From: Streptomyces sp. NBC_01460
GTDB taxonomy: Bacteria > Actinomycetota > Actinomycetes > Streptomycetales > Streptomycetaceae
Length of the DNA: 64,000 bases
Reading direction: 5' to 3'
Assembly (NCBI RefSeq): GCF_036227405.1
Contig: NZ_CP109473.1
Span: 2,170,001 to 2,234,000 of the forward strand
Part shown: positions 8,695 through 17,589 of the stretch, in pieces
Layout: each line of letters opens with the position of its first letter
Numbering within the stretch: the first letter of the stretch is position 1
Program-made: the position numbers and the translations under genes
Notes under the pieces: model-generated
Seen by the model: only the letters and a program-made list of their open reading frames with translations
The model's database searches: none
What the model was told of the DNA's origin: nothing

Positions 8695-10275
8695 TCATCC
8701 CTGACTGTTGTTCTGGGTGTGTACGAGGTCCTCGGGGGCGCGCACGGCGCTCGTGCGCCCCGGAGAGCGCTCAATGGCCTCGCGGAGGACCTGACGGTCG
8801 TCGAAGGGGCGTACCACTCCGTGGATGTCCTGGCCCTGCTCGTGTCCCTTTCCGGCCACCAGCACGGTGTCGCCGGGCTCCGCGCGGGCGACCGCGGCGG
8901 CGATGGCGGCGGCCCTGTCGGCCTCCACGATCACCTCGCCGCGCTCGTGGACGGGCACCTCGGCCGCGCCGATGAGCATGGCGGCGAGGATCGCGAGCGG
9001 GTCCTCGGAGCGGGGGTTGTCGGAGGTCAGTACGGCGGTGTCGGCGAGCCGTGCCGCAGCGGCGCCCATGGGCCCGCGCTTCGTCGTGTCGCGGTCGCCG
9101 CCGCAGCCGAGCACGATGTGCACCCGGCCCTCGGTGACCTTCTGGAGGGAGCGCAGGACCGATTCGACGGCGTCGGTCTTGTGCGCGTAGTCGACGACGG
9201 CGAGGTACGGCTGACCGGCGTCGACGCGTTCCAGCCGTCCGGGGACACCCGGGACGGCCGCGACGCCGTCGGCGGCGGTCTGCGGGTCGACGCCCGCGAC
9301 GGCCAGGGTGACGATCGCGGCGAGCGTGTTGGCGACGTTGAACGGGCCGGGCAGGGGGGCCCGGGCGGAGATCCGCTCGCCCTTGGGGCCGATCACGGTG
9401 AAGGTGCTGTCTTGGGGACCGACCTGCACGTCCTCGGCCCGCCACTCGGCGTCCGGGTGGCCCTCCGCGGAGAAGGTGACGACCGGGACGGACGCCTCGT
9501 CCACCAGCCTGCGCCCGTACTCGTCGTCGAAGTTGACGACGCCGAGCTTGCTGCGCTGCGGGGTGAAGAGCTGCGCCTTGGCCTGGAAGTAGTCCTCCAT
9601 CCCGGAGTGGAACTCCATGTGCTCCGGGCTGAGGTTGTTGAAGACGGCGACGTCGAAGACGCAGCCGTCGACCCGGCCGAGCACCAGGGCGTGGCTGGAG
9701 ACCTCCATGGCGACCGCCTCGACACCGCGTTCGCGCATGACGGCGAACAGGGCCTGGAGGTCGGTGGCTTCGGGGGTGGTGCGCTCGGACTTGATGCGCT
9801 CGTCACCGATGCGCATCTCGACGGTGCCGATGAGTCCGGTGCTGCGTCCGGCGCCGCGCAGCCCGCCCTCGACGAGGTAGGCCGTGGTGGTCTTCCCGGA
9901 CGTTCCGGTGATCCCGATCTGGAGGAGGCCGACGCCCGGCCGTCCGTAGATCTCGGCGGCGATCTCGCCCATCCGGCCGCGCGGGTTGCCGGTGACGAGC
10001 ACCGGGAGACCGGTGGCGGCGGCGCGCTCGGCGCCCGACGGGTCGGTGAGGATCGCGGCGGCTCCGAGGCCGGCGGCCTGGGCGGAGAAGTCGGCGCCGT
10101 GGAAGCGGGCACCGGGCAGGGCCGCGTACACGTCCCCGGGGCGCACGGCCCGGGAGTCGTGGGTGATGCCGGTGACCTCACCGGCATCCTGCGGTCCGGC
10201 ACCGAGCCGGGCTGCCAGCTCTCCGAGGGACGTCGGCCTGAGCCGGTCCGGTCGGGGCGCTCCCGGGTAGTTCAC
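8695..10275 (-). CDS. murE: UDP-MurNAc-tripeptide synthetase MurE (diaminopimelate-adding)
   Basis: Cytoplasmic ligase that adds diaminopimelate to UDP-MurNAc-L-Ala-D-Glu. 526 residues from the GTG at 10275. ATP loop TGTSGKTTT at 123-131; the amino-acid selecting motif DNPRSEDP at 419-426 predicts diaminopimelate rather than lysine. Streptomyces walls contain LL-diaminopimelate. I chose 10275 because AAGGA lies 7 nt upstream and codon use is typical from here. The frame stays open to a GTG at 10422, which also has a GGGGGAA site, but the codons between are poorer in G/C at the third position. Position 5' of murF is standard. Confidence 0.95.
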   Translation of the reverse strand: MNYPGAPRPDRLRPTSLGELAARLGAGPQDAGEVTGITHDSRAVRPGDVYAALPGARFHGADFSAQAAGLGAAAILTDPSGAERAAATGLPVLVTGNPRGRMGEIAAEIYGRPGVGLLQIGITGTSGKTTTAYLVEGGLRGAGRSTGLIGTVEMRIGDERIKSERTTPEATDLQALFAVMRERGVEAVAMEVSSHALVLGRVDGCVFDVAVFNNLSPEHMEFHSGMEDYFQAKAQLFTPQRSKLGVVNFDDEYGRRLVDEASVPVVTFSAEGHPDAEWRAEDVQVGPQDSTFTVIGPKGERISARAPLPGPFNVANTLAAIVTLAVAGVDPQTAADGVAAVPGVPGRLERVDAGQPYLAVVDYAHKTDAVESVLRSLQKVTEGRVHIVLGCGGDRDTTKRGPMGAAAARLADTAVLTSDNPRSEDPLAILAAMLIGAAEVPVHERGEVIVEADRAAAIAAAVARAEPGDTVLVAGKGHEQGQDIHGVVRPFDDRQVLREAIERSPGRTSAVRAPEDLVHTQNNSQG

Positions 10276-10438
10276 AGGCGCGTCCTTCTGAGTGGTTTGG
10301 CACTGATCAGCGTGGGGCACGGCGGTGAGCGTACCGGGCGGACCCGGCCTCTCGCGAAGTGAGGGGCCGGGGTTGCGGTACTTCTCGTTCCGGTTCCCGG
10401 GATCAGGGGTGATGGTCGTCACTGAGGGTTCCCCCGAG

Positions 10439-12430
10439 TCACTCGCCGGGCTTGAAGGACACCGGCAGCCTGGCTGGATCGCTGCCGGAGGGAGGTGTCT
10501 GGAGCGTCTTGAGGGCGAACTCCATGACCTTCTTGTAGATCGGGCCGCAGATCTGGCCGCCGAAGTAGCTGCCCTTGGTCGGGTTCTGGATGGCGCAGTA
10601 GACGGTGACCTGGGGGTCGTCCGCGGGGGCGAAACCCGCGAAGGACGCGGTGTAGCCCTTGTAGACGCCGCGCACGGGGTCGACGCGGTTGGCCGTGCCG
10701 GTCTTGCCCGCGACCCGGTAGCCCTGGATGTGGGCCTTGGTCCCGGTGCCCTCCTGGTCGTCCACGACGGACTCCAGCATCGTCGCCAGGGTCTTGGCCG
10801 TCTTCTCGCTGACCACCCGGGTGCGCTCGGGTGCCTCGGACGCCTCGTAGCGGCCGCCGGCGTCCTTGGTGCCCCGCACCAGGGTCGGCTCGACCCGGAC
10901 CCCGCCGTTGGCGATGGTCGAGTAGACCGAGGCGGCCTGCATGGCGTTGAGCGAGAGCCCCTGTCCGAACGGGATCGTGTACTGCTGCGAGGTCGACCAG
11001 TCCTGGGGCTTGGCGACGATGCCGGGCGACTCGCCGGGGTAGTCGAGCCCCGTGGTGCTGCCGAGACCGAATTTCCGCAGGTAGGAGTACAGAACCTTGT
11101 TGGCCTCGGCCTGGGTCTTCCCGAGCTGGCCGGTGGCCAGGATGGTGCCGATGTTGCTCGATTTGGCGAGTACGCCGTTGAGCGTGAGGTACCAGGTGGG
11201 GTGGTCGATGTCGTCACGGAAGAGCCGGTCGCCCCGGTGGAGCCTGTTGGGCACCGTGACGTGCGTTCCGGGCGTGGCGGCTCCCTCCTCCAGCACCGCG
11301 GCCATGGACATGACCTTGCTGGTGGAGCCGGGTTCGTAGACGTCCTGGAGGGCCGCGTTGCCCAGGGCCGCCGAGTTGCTCCGGGCGAGGTCGTTGGGGT
11401 CGTAGCCGGGGGCGTTCGCCATGGCGAGCACCTCACCCGTCTTCGTGTTCTGGACGATCACGTAGCCGCGGTCGGCGTCGGACTCCTGGACCTGGTCGGC
11501 GATGGCGCGCTGGGCCGCCCACTGGATGTCGCGGTCGATCGTCAGCTCGACGTCGGTGCCGGCGACGGCCGGGATCTCCGTGGAGCCGGCGGTCGGCACG
11601 GGACGCCCGCCGGCCTGGGCGTAGCGGATCTTGCCGTCCTCACCCCGGAGCTGCTTGTTCAGCTGCGCCTCCAGGCCGCCGCCGCCCTTGCCCTCGGCGT
11701 TGACGAAGCCCAGTATCCCGGCGGCCAGGTCCCCGTTGGGGTACACGCGCCTGGTGGTGGGTTCCTGGAGGACCCCGGCCAGCACGTTGGCACCGGGGCC
11801 GCCGTTCACCTTGTCCTCGGCGGCCTTCTCCGCGAAGACGGACTTGAGGTCCTTGATCTGCTTCCAGACCTGCGGAGTCTGCCGCCGCGCGAGCACCGTG
11901 TAGCGGCTCTTGGGGGTCGAGAGCTTCTTCGCCAGCTCCGCCTCCTCCTTGCCGAGGATCGGGGCGAGGAGGGCGGCCGCCTGCTGGGGGGCGTCCGGGG
12001 CCTTGCTGTCCTCGGGCGTGAACATCTTCGGGTCGGCCGTGATGTCGTGCGCGTCGACGCTGGTGGCCAGCGCGATGCCGCTGCGATCGGTGATCTCGCC
12101 GCGTTCGGCGGCGATCGTGTACTCCAGGTAGCGGTTCTTCTCCGCCTTGGCGGCGTACGTGCTCGCGTCGACCGCCTGGACCTGGAGGAGCCGTACGACG
12201 AACGCCAGCATGACGAGGGTCAGACAGAGGCTGATCAGGCGCAGCCGGGGACGTGGGCTGCCCAGGCGGATGGACTGCGGGGAGCCGCCGCGCCGCTTCC
12301 CCGCGGCCGGGCGCCGGGGGCGGCGTGCCTCGGGACGGGTGGCGGGGCGGGGACGCCCCGATCCGCCCGCCGGGTTACGGGGACGCGCGGGGCCGGGTAC
12401 GCGGCGGCGCGGCGGTTCCTTGGACGGCAC
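10439..12430 (-). CDS. ftsI: Septal penicillin-binding protein FtsI (class B PBP)
   Basis: Transpeptidase that cross-links septal peptidoglycan and activates FtsW. 663 residues: Arg/Pro-rich cytoplasmic tail 1-60, membrane anchor 64-83, PBP dimerisation domain, then the transpeptidase with active-site Ser369 in STSK (369-372), SSN (424-426) and KTGTA (576-580). All three penicilloyl-serine motifs are intact. The GTG at 12430 is 4 nt after the ftsL stop, with AGGTGA overlapping that stop; the open frame continues upstream but only through ftsL. Confidence 0.97.
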   Translation of the reverse strand: MPSKEPPRRRVPGPARPRNPAGGSGRPRPATRPEARRPRRPAAGKRRGGSPQSIRLGSPRPRLRLISLCLTLVMLAFVVRLLQVQAVDASTYAAKAEKNRYLEYTIAAERGEITDRSGIALATSVDAHDITADPKMFTPEDSKAPDAPQQAAALLAPILGKEEAELAKKLSTPKSRYTVLARRQTPQVWKQIKDLKSVFAEKAAEDKVNGGPGANVLAGVLQEPTTRRVYPNGDLAAGILGFVNAEGKGGGGLEAQLNKQLRGEDGKIRYAQAGGRPVPTAGSTEIPAVAGTDVELTIDRDIQWAAQRAIADQVQESDADRGYVIVQNTKTGEVLAMANAPGYDPNDLARSNSAALGNAALQDVYEPGSTSKVMSMAAVLEEGAATPGTHVTVPNRLHRGDRLFRDDIDHPTWYLTLNGVLAKSSNIGTILATGQLGKTQAEANKVLYSYLRKFGLGSTTGLDYPGESPGIVAKPQDWSTSQQYTIPFGQGLSLNAMQAASVYSTIANGGVRVEPTLVRGTKDAGGRYEASEAPERTRVVSEKTAKTLATMLESVVDDQEGTGTKAHIQGYRVAGKTGTANRVDPVRGVYKGYTASFAGFAPADDPQVTVYCAIQNPTKGSYFGGQICGPIYKKVMEFALKTLQTPPSGSDPARLPVSFKPGE

Positions 12431-12434
12431 TGCG

Positions 12435-12995
12435 TCACCTGCCGGAGCTCGTCGGAAGCGGTGTGGTCGGGTTCGTGGACGGCGTGGCGGAGGATGCGGC
12501 CGGCGGCACGGACGCGGCAGGCGGCGCGGACGGGGTCGGTGAGGCCGGCTCGGCCGCGCTCGCCTCCGGTTCGGGGGCCACGGTGGGGACCGGCTGGGCG
12601 TCGGCCCGTTCGGGGACCCCGCGGACCCTGCCGTCCGGGTCAAGGAAGGCGGGGCTGCCGCCGGGCACCATGCCGAGCTCCCTGGCCCGGCGCTCCAGGG
12701 CGTCGGGTTCGGCGTAGCCGTCGACGTCGCGCTGGAGGGCCTGCTGCTCGTCGGTGAGCTCGGTGGTCTCCCGCTTGAGCTTGCTCAGCCTGAACGATCC
12801 TTCATTGAGCGCGGAGTTCAGCAGCAGGAGCGAGATCAGGCCACCGGTGAGCAGCAGCACGACCAGCAGGACGAAGGGGGTGCGGGCGGCGGTGCTCGGC
12901 CCCGAGGGCATCAGCCGGGCGAGCCGACCGGCCCGCCCCTTCATCTGCTCGGCCGTCCTGGTCACCGCGGCGCCACCGTCCACGTCCACGTCCAC
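12435..12995 (-). CDS. ftsL: FtsL-like septum protein
   Basis: Small bitopic divisome protein; recognised by position between rsmH and ftsI, size (186 residues) and topology rather than by sequence motifs. A basic cytoplasmic tail is followed by one membrane segment (about 39-61), a short heptad-like coiled coil with KLKRETTELTDEQQALQ, and a long Pro/Ala/Ser/Thr-rich tail after about 115. The start is ambiguous: four in-frame GTG codons (13001, 12995, 12989, 12983) come from a hexanucleotide repeat. 12995 is taken because AGGA is 7 nt upstream; GTG 12965 is a further option. Confidence 0.85.
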   Translation of the reverse strand: MDVDVDGGAAVTRTAEQMKGRAGRLARLMPSGPSTAARTPFVLLVVLLLTGGLISLLLLNSALNEGSFRLSKLKRETTELTDEQQALQRDVDGYAEPDALERRARELGMVPGGSPAFLDPDGRVRGVPERADAQPVPTVAPEPEASAAEPASPTPSAPPAASVPPAASSATPSTNPTTPLPTSSGR

Positions 12996-13001
12996 GTCCA
13001 C
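12978..13001. repeat. Four tandem copies of a hexanucleotide at the ftsL start
   Basis: GTCCAC on the plus strand (GTGGAC on the coding strand) is repeated four times without error. Each copy provides an in-frame GTG and encodes Val-Asp. Loss or gain of a copy keeps the frame, so length variation would only change the distance from ribosome site to start codon and the number of N-terminal Val-Asp pairs. Confidence 0.9.
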
Positions 13002-13026
13002 GTCCTGACGGTCCGGCGGGGCCCGC

Positions 13027-13992
13027 TCATCGCTCTTCCTCGCGGATCCGCTGGGCGCCGCGCAGCCTGGCGGGGGCGGCCCGCCTGTTCTCGGCGACCT
13101 CTTCCTCCGTGGGCAGTTCGGCCCCGCGGGTCAGCAGCTTGAGCCGGGGCTGGTAGCGCTCGGGGACGACGGGCAGTCCGGGCGGCGCCGTGTTGGCCGC
13201 GCCGGCCGCGAAGACCTGCTTGACGAGCCGGTCCTCCAGCGAGTGGTACGAGAGGACGGCGATCCGGCCACCGACGGCCAGGCTCGCCACCGCGGCCGGA
13301 ACGGCACGCTCCAGGACGGTGAGTTCGCCGTTGACCTCGATGCGGAGCGCCTGGAAGGTGCGCTTGGCCGGATTGCCGCCGGTGCGCTTGGCGGCCTGGG
13401 GCAGGGAGTCGCGGATCAGCTCGACGAGGCGGGCGCTGTTGCTGAAGGGTTCCTTCTCGCGTTCGCGGACGACGGCCGAGACGATGCGCTTGGCCTGCTT
13501 CTCCTCGCCGTACGCGCGCAGGATCCGTACGAGTTCGCCCGGCGGGTAGGTGTTGAGCACCTCGGCCGCGCCGATGCCGGTCGTCTGGTCCATGCGCATG
13601 TCGAGCGGCGCGTCCTGGGCGTAGGCGAAGCCGCGGTCGGCCTCGTCCAGCTGCATGGAGGAGACACCGAGGTCGAAGAGGACGCCCTGGACCTTGGGGA
13701 TCCCCAGCCGGTCCAGCACCTCGGGCAGTTCGTCGTAGACGGCGTGGACCAGGGTGGCGCGGTCGCCGTACGGGGCGAGGCGCTCGCCCGAGAGCCGCAG
13801 CGCTTCCTTGTCGCGGTCGAGAGCGACCAGCCGGGCCGTGGGGAAGGCGGCGAGCAGGGCCTCGCTGTGTCCGCCGAGGCCGAGGGTGCAGTCGACGACG
13901 ACCGGTGGCCGGGTTCCTGTCGCCTCCAGAGCCGGGGCCAACAGGTCCAGGCATCGCTGGAGCATCACCGGGACGTGTCGGGTCTGGCTCAA
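13027..13992 (-). CDS. rsmH: 16S rRNA m4C1402 methyltransferase RsmH
   Basis: SAM-dependent methyltransferase that makes N4-methylcytidine 1402 in 16S rRNA (old name MraW). 321 residues. SAM-binding [10 protein letters not shown] at 35-44, acidic DRD at 59-61, and the family motif [10 protein letters not shown] at 107-116 followed by LDMRMD (130-135). Start is the TTG at 13992, supported by GAGAGGG upstream. It is the first gene of the minus-strand dcw cluster here; no mraZ precedes it. Confidence 0.97.
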   Translation of the reverse strand: MSQTRHVPVMLQRCLDLLAPALEATGTRPPVVVDCTLGLGGHSEALLAAFPTARLVALDRDKEALRLSGERLAPYGDRATLVHAVYDELPEVLDRLGIPKVQGVLFDLGVSSMQLDEADRGFAYAQDAPLDMRMDQTTGIGAAEVLNTYPPGELVRILRAYGEEKQAKRIVSAVVREREKEPFSNSARLVELIRDSLPQAAKRTGGNPAKRTFQALRIEVNGELTVLERAVPAAVASLAVGGRIAVLSYHSLEDRLVKQVFAAGAANTAPPGLPVVPERYQPRLKLLTRGAELPTEEEVAENRRAAPARLRGAQRIREEER

Positions 13993-14399
13993 AGCGCCCT
14001 CTCAGGCTCTGTCCCGTGTGGCCGCACGTGCGGTCCGGTCCCCGCCCGCCCGGAAGGGGAGGTCCGCCGGCGCCGGGGAAGTGGCGTCGGCCGACCGCGA
14101 GCGGGAGAGGGCCGGGCCGCACGTACGCCGCACATCACGGGGAAGTCGAAACGTATAAGAATATGCGGTATGTGCAGGCGTGTCGGTAACTTCGCGTCAC
14201 TTTAGTCCACCCTGCCATTCGATCCCGTCCCGATCAACGAACCGCACAGCGCGTCGCACCGCCTCGGTGGTGGCACGACCTCACCCGGTCGGGTGCCTGC
14301 GCGTGAGGCTTGTGGGTTACCTCACAACAAGCCTGGTTGACGTTCTTTGTCCCCTTCCCCAGCACGCCGGGAGCAGTTCTGACGACTAACGTCGTCTCC
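13993..14399. other. Divergent intergenic region between rsmH and the carbonic anhydrase
   Basis: No gene is visible in these 407 bases. An AT-rich block at 14148-14170 gives -10-like hexamers on the minus strand (CATATT, 14165-14160), the likely promoter area for rsmH and the dcw operon. A GACAC motif lies on the minus strand at 14184-14180. On the plus strand TAACGT at 14387-14392 precedes the carbonic anhydrase start. Confidence 0.5.
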
Positions 14400-14963
14400 A
14401 TGTCGACTTCTGCGCAGCCTTCCGCCGAGACCGATTCCGTCAACGCTTCCGAAGCCGGTTCCGAGGGAACGGTCACCGATCGCCTCGTCGGACTGAACAC
14501 CCGGTACGCGGAGGCGTTCACCGACCCGGGCATGGACGCGCGGCCCGTGCTGCGCGTCGCCGTGGTCGCCTGCATGGACGCCCGCCTCGACCTCCACGCC
14601 GCGCTCGGCCTGGAGCTCGGCGACTGCCACACGATCCGTAACGCGGGCGGTGTGGTCACCGACGACGTCATCCGGTCGCTGACCATCAGCCAGCGGGCCC
14701 TCGGCACCCGCAGCGTCGTGCTCATCCACCACACGAACTGCGGCATGGAGTCCCTGACCGAGGACTTCCGGCAGGACCTGGAGCGCGAGGTCGGCCAGCG
14801 GCCGGCCTGGGCCGTCGAGGCCTACTCGGACGCCGACCAGGACGTGCGGCAGTCGATGCAGCGCGTGCGCACCTCTCCGTTCCTGCTGCACAAGGACGAC
14901 ATCCGCGGCTTCGTCTTCGACGTGACCACGGGCAAGCTGCGCGAGATCCTTCCGTCCTCCTGA
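14400..14963 (+). CDS. Beta-class carbonic anhydrase
   Basis: Zinc enzyme interconverting CO2 and bicarbonate in the cytoplasm. 187 residues, short for the family. The zinc ligands fit Cys58 in ACMDAR with the Asp60-Arg62 dyad, His111 and Cys114 in HHTNCG; the NAGG loop is at 81-84. The open frame extends upstream but the ATG at 14400 has a -10-like TAACGT exactly 7 nt before it and no ribosome site, so a leaderless mRNA is likely. It stands alone, divergent from rsmH. Confidence 0.9.
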   Translation: MSTSAQPSAETDSVNASEAGSEGTVTDRLVGLNTRYAEAFTDPGMDARPVLRVAVVACMDARLDLHAALGLELGDCHTIRNAGGVVTDDVIRSLTISQRALGTRSVVLIHHTNCGMESLTEDFRQDLEREVGQRPAWAVEAYSDADQDVRQSMQRVRTSPFLLHKDDIRGFVFDVTTGKLREILPSS

Positions 14964-15163
14964 AGCCTCCCTGAAACCCTCCGACATACGGGCCACATCC
15001 GGCATATCGCGCCCACTTGTCCACAGGCGAGTGACACGAAGCGGTAACGGCAACAAGAATGCGGGTGTGACATCTCTCCGGGTCCTCCGGGGAGTGTCCG
15101 TATTTCGGGGCGGGCGGGGCGCTTTGTGCGCCGACCCGTGCACAAGGGGCCGAGGAGGGCCGG

Positions 15164-16213
15164 GTGACGACCTATGACGATCGAGCGAGCCTCACAGATC
15201 TGACCACCACAGCTGAGCGGGTACGCAGGTCGGTCGAGAGTGTGATCGAGGGCAAGCCTGAGGTCGTACGGCTTTCGCTGACCGTGCTGCTCGCGGAGGG
15301 GCACCTCCTCATCGAGGACGTGCCCGGGGTCGGCAAGACGATGCTGGCCAAGGCGCTGGCGCGGTCCATCGACTGTTCGGTGCGGCGCATCCAGTTCACA
15401 CCGGACCTGCTGCCCTCGGACATCACCGGTGTCTCGATCTTCGACCAGCAGCGACGTGACTTCGAGTTCAAGCCGGGCGCGATCTTCGCCCAGATCGTGA
15501 TCGGCGACGAGATCAACCGCGCGTCGCCCAAGACCCAGTCGGCCCTGCTGGAGTCGATGGAGGAACGCCAGGTCACGATCGACGGCCAGACCTACGAACT
15601 GCCCGATCCCTTCATGGTGGTGGCCACCCAGAACCCGGTGGAGATGGAGGGGACCTACCCCCTCCCCGAAGCCCAGCGCGACCGCTTCATGGCCCGGGTG
15701 TCGATCGGCTATCCCAGTGCCGAGGCGGAGCTCCAGATGCTCGACGTGCACGGCGGTGCCTCGCCGCTGGACGATCTGCAGCCGGTGGCGCACGCCCACG
15801 ACATCGTGAAGCTGATCGACGCGGTGCGCTCGGTCCACGTGGCCGAGGCCGTCCGGCGGTACGCCGTGGAGCTGGTGGCAGCCACCCGTCAGCACCCCGA
15901 CCTCAGACTCGGAGCCTCGCCGCGCGCCACCCTGCACCTGCTGCGGGCCGCCAAGGCGTCGGCCGCCCTGGCCGGGCGGGACTACGCCCTGCCGGACGAC
16001 GTCCAGGCCCTCGCCGTCGCGGTGCTCGCCCACCGTCTGCTGCCGACGGCCCAGGCACAGCTCAACCGTCGTACGGCCGAGCAGGTCGTGCTGGACATCC
16101 TGCAGCGGACGCCGGTCCCGACGTCGGGCGGACCCGCCGCCGCCCCCGCGCAGCCCCAGCACCGGCCCGGCAGCCCCGCATACGGCCGTCAGCCCGGCGT
16201 ACGGCGCCTGTGA
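15164..16213 (+). CDS. MoxR family AAA+ ATPase
   Basis: MoxR ATPases are thought to act as chaperones for metal or cofactor insertion or complex assembly, usually with a DUF58 partner. 349 residues: Walker A GVGKT (55-59), Walker B GDEINRA (114-120), sensor ATQNP (154-158), then the helical lid and a Pro/Ala-rich tail. GTG at 15164 with GAGGAGGG upstream. First of three overlapping genes with the DUF58 and transglutaminase proteins, the standard MoxR operon. Target unknown. Confidence 0.93.
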   Translation: MTTYDDRASLTDLTTTAERVRRSVESVIEGKPEVVRLSLTVLLAEGHLLIEDVPGVGKTMLAKALARSIDCSVRRIQFTPDLLPSDITGVSIFDQQRRDFEFKPGAIFAQIVIGDEINRASPKTQSALLESMEERQVTIDGQTYELPDPFMVVATQNPVEMEGTYPLPEAQRDRFMARVSIGYPSAEAELQMLDVHGGASPLDDLQPVAHAHDIVKLIDAVRSVHVAEAVRRYAVELVAATRQHPDLRLGASPRATLHLLRAAKASAALAGRDYALPDDVQALAVAVLAHRLLPTAQAQLNRRTAEQVVLDILQRTPVPTSGGPAAAPAQPQHRPGSPAYGRQPGVRRL

Positions 16214-17589
16214 TGGCGTCCGGGGCACCCGGCCCCGAGGACCACGGCGACGACAAGGGCGGCCTGCGGGCGGCTCTGGGCGGGCTGACGACCCGGGGGC
16301 GGTCGTTCCTCGCCGCCGGTGTGGCGGCGACGGTCTGCGCCTACGTGCTGGGCCAGGGCGACCTGCTCCGGGTCGGCCTGCTGCTGGCGGTGCTGCCGCT
16401 GGTCTGCGTCGTCGTCCTCCACCGCACCCGCTACCGGGTGGCCGGCAGCCGACGGCTGTCGCCGTCCCGGGTCCCTGCGGGCTCCGAGGCACGGGTGCAC
16501 CTGCGCATGGACAACGTGTCCCGGCTGCACACGGGTCTGCTCATGCTCCAGGACCGCGTCCCCTACGTCCTCGGCCCCCGGCCCCGGTTCGTGCTGGACC
16601 GGGTGGAGCCGGGCGGTGTCCGCGAGGTCTCCTACCGGGTCCGGTCCGATCTGCGCGGCCGCTACCCGCTCGGGCCGCTGCAGCTGCAGCTCGGCGATCC
16701 GTTCGGCATGTGCGAGCTGACGCGCTCCTTCAGCGCCTACGACACCCTCGTCGTCATCCCGCGTACCGAGCCGCTTCCGGCGCTACGGCTGGCCGGGGAG
16801 GCCTCCGGGTACGGCGACGGCAGACAGCGCTCGCTGGCGCTGGCCGGCGAGGACGACATCATTCCGCGCGGCTACCGCCACGGGGACGACCTGCGGCGCG
16901 TCCACTGGCGCTCCACCGCGCGCTACGGCGAGCTGATGGTGCGGCGTGAGGAACAGCCGCAGCGCGCCAGGTGCACCGTGCTGCTGGACACCCGGCGGAT
17001 CGCCTATCAGGGCGCCGGGCCCGGATCCGCCTTCGAGTGGGCGGTGTCCGGGGCCGCGTCCGCCCTGGCCCACATGCTGGAGCGCGGCTTCGCCGTGCGG
17101 CTGCTCACGGACGAGGGGAACGCCGTGCCGGGGGAGACCGCCGACGGCTTCGCCGGCTCGGCGCAGGAGTCGGCGGAGTCGACGGGCCTGATGATGGACA
17201 CCCTCGCGGTCGTCGACCACTCCGACGGCGGCGGTCTCTCCCGCGCCCACGACGTGCTGCGCGGGAGCAACGAGGGGCTGTTGGTGGCGTTCTTCGGCGA
17301 TCTCGACGAGGAACAGACCGCGGTGGCCGCCAGGATGCGGCAGCGGAGCCGCGGGGCCGTCGCGTTCGTGCTGGACGGTGACGACTGGGCGCGCGGCGGC
17401 GCGGGAGCCGGGTCTCCCCCGTCGGCCTCCGACCGTCTGCGGCTGCTCCGCGAGGCGGGATGGACGGCGCTGGCGGTGCGGCCCGGGGCGGAGCTCGCCG
17501 GGCTCTGGCAGCAGGCGGGACAGGAGGGCTCCGGCGCGCAGTCCTCCGTGGCCGGGACGACGACGGGGCTCTCCGGGGGATGGTCATGA
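16213..17589 (+). CDS. DUF58 domain membrane protein (MoxR partner)
   Basis: 458 residues from the ATG at 16213, which overlaps the moxR TGA; a GTG one codon earlier is equally possible. Two N-terminal membrane segments (about 31-46 and 51-69), a beta-rich region, then the DUF58 core with its conserved patch at about 215-247 (HGDDLRRVHWRSTARYGELM). The family has a von Willebrand A-like fold and is regularly encoded next to MoxR. It ends in an ATGA overlap with the transglutaminase gene, so the three are translated together. Biochemical role unknown. Confidence 0.9.
   Translation: MASGAPGPEDHGDDKGGLRAALGGLTTRGRSFLAAGVAATVCAYVLGQGDLLRVGLLLAVLPLVCVVVLHRTRYRVAGSRRLSPSRVPAGSEARVHLRMDNVSRLHTGLLMLQDRVPYVLGPRPRFVLDRVEPGGVREVSYRVRSDLRGRYPLGPLQLQLGDPFGMCELTRSFSAYDTLVVIPRTEPLPALRLAGEASGYGDGRQRSLALAGEDDIIPRGYRHGDDLRRVHWRSTARYGELMVRREEQPQRARCTVLLDTRRIAYQGAGPGSAFEWAVSGAASALAHMLERGFAVRLLTDEGNAVPGETADGFAGSAQESAESTGLMMDTLAVVDHSDGGGLSRAHDVLRGSNEGLLVAFFGDLDEEQTAVAARMRQRSRGAVAFVLDGDDWARGGAGAGSPPSASDRLRLLREAGWTALAVRPGAELAGLWQQAGQEGSGAQSSVAGTTTGLSGGWS

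Noticed and set aside
10440..11436. Upstream part of the long minus-strand frame running into murE
   Set aside because: It lies inside ftsI in another frame and lacks protein-like composition; murE starts at 10275 or at most 10422.
13993..14399. Hidden mraZ or small RNA gene upstream of rsmH
   Set aside because: No frame with MraZ-like sequence; only promoter-like AT-rich sequence and short inverted repeats.
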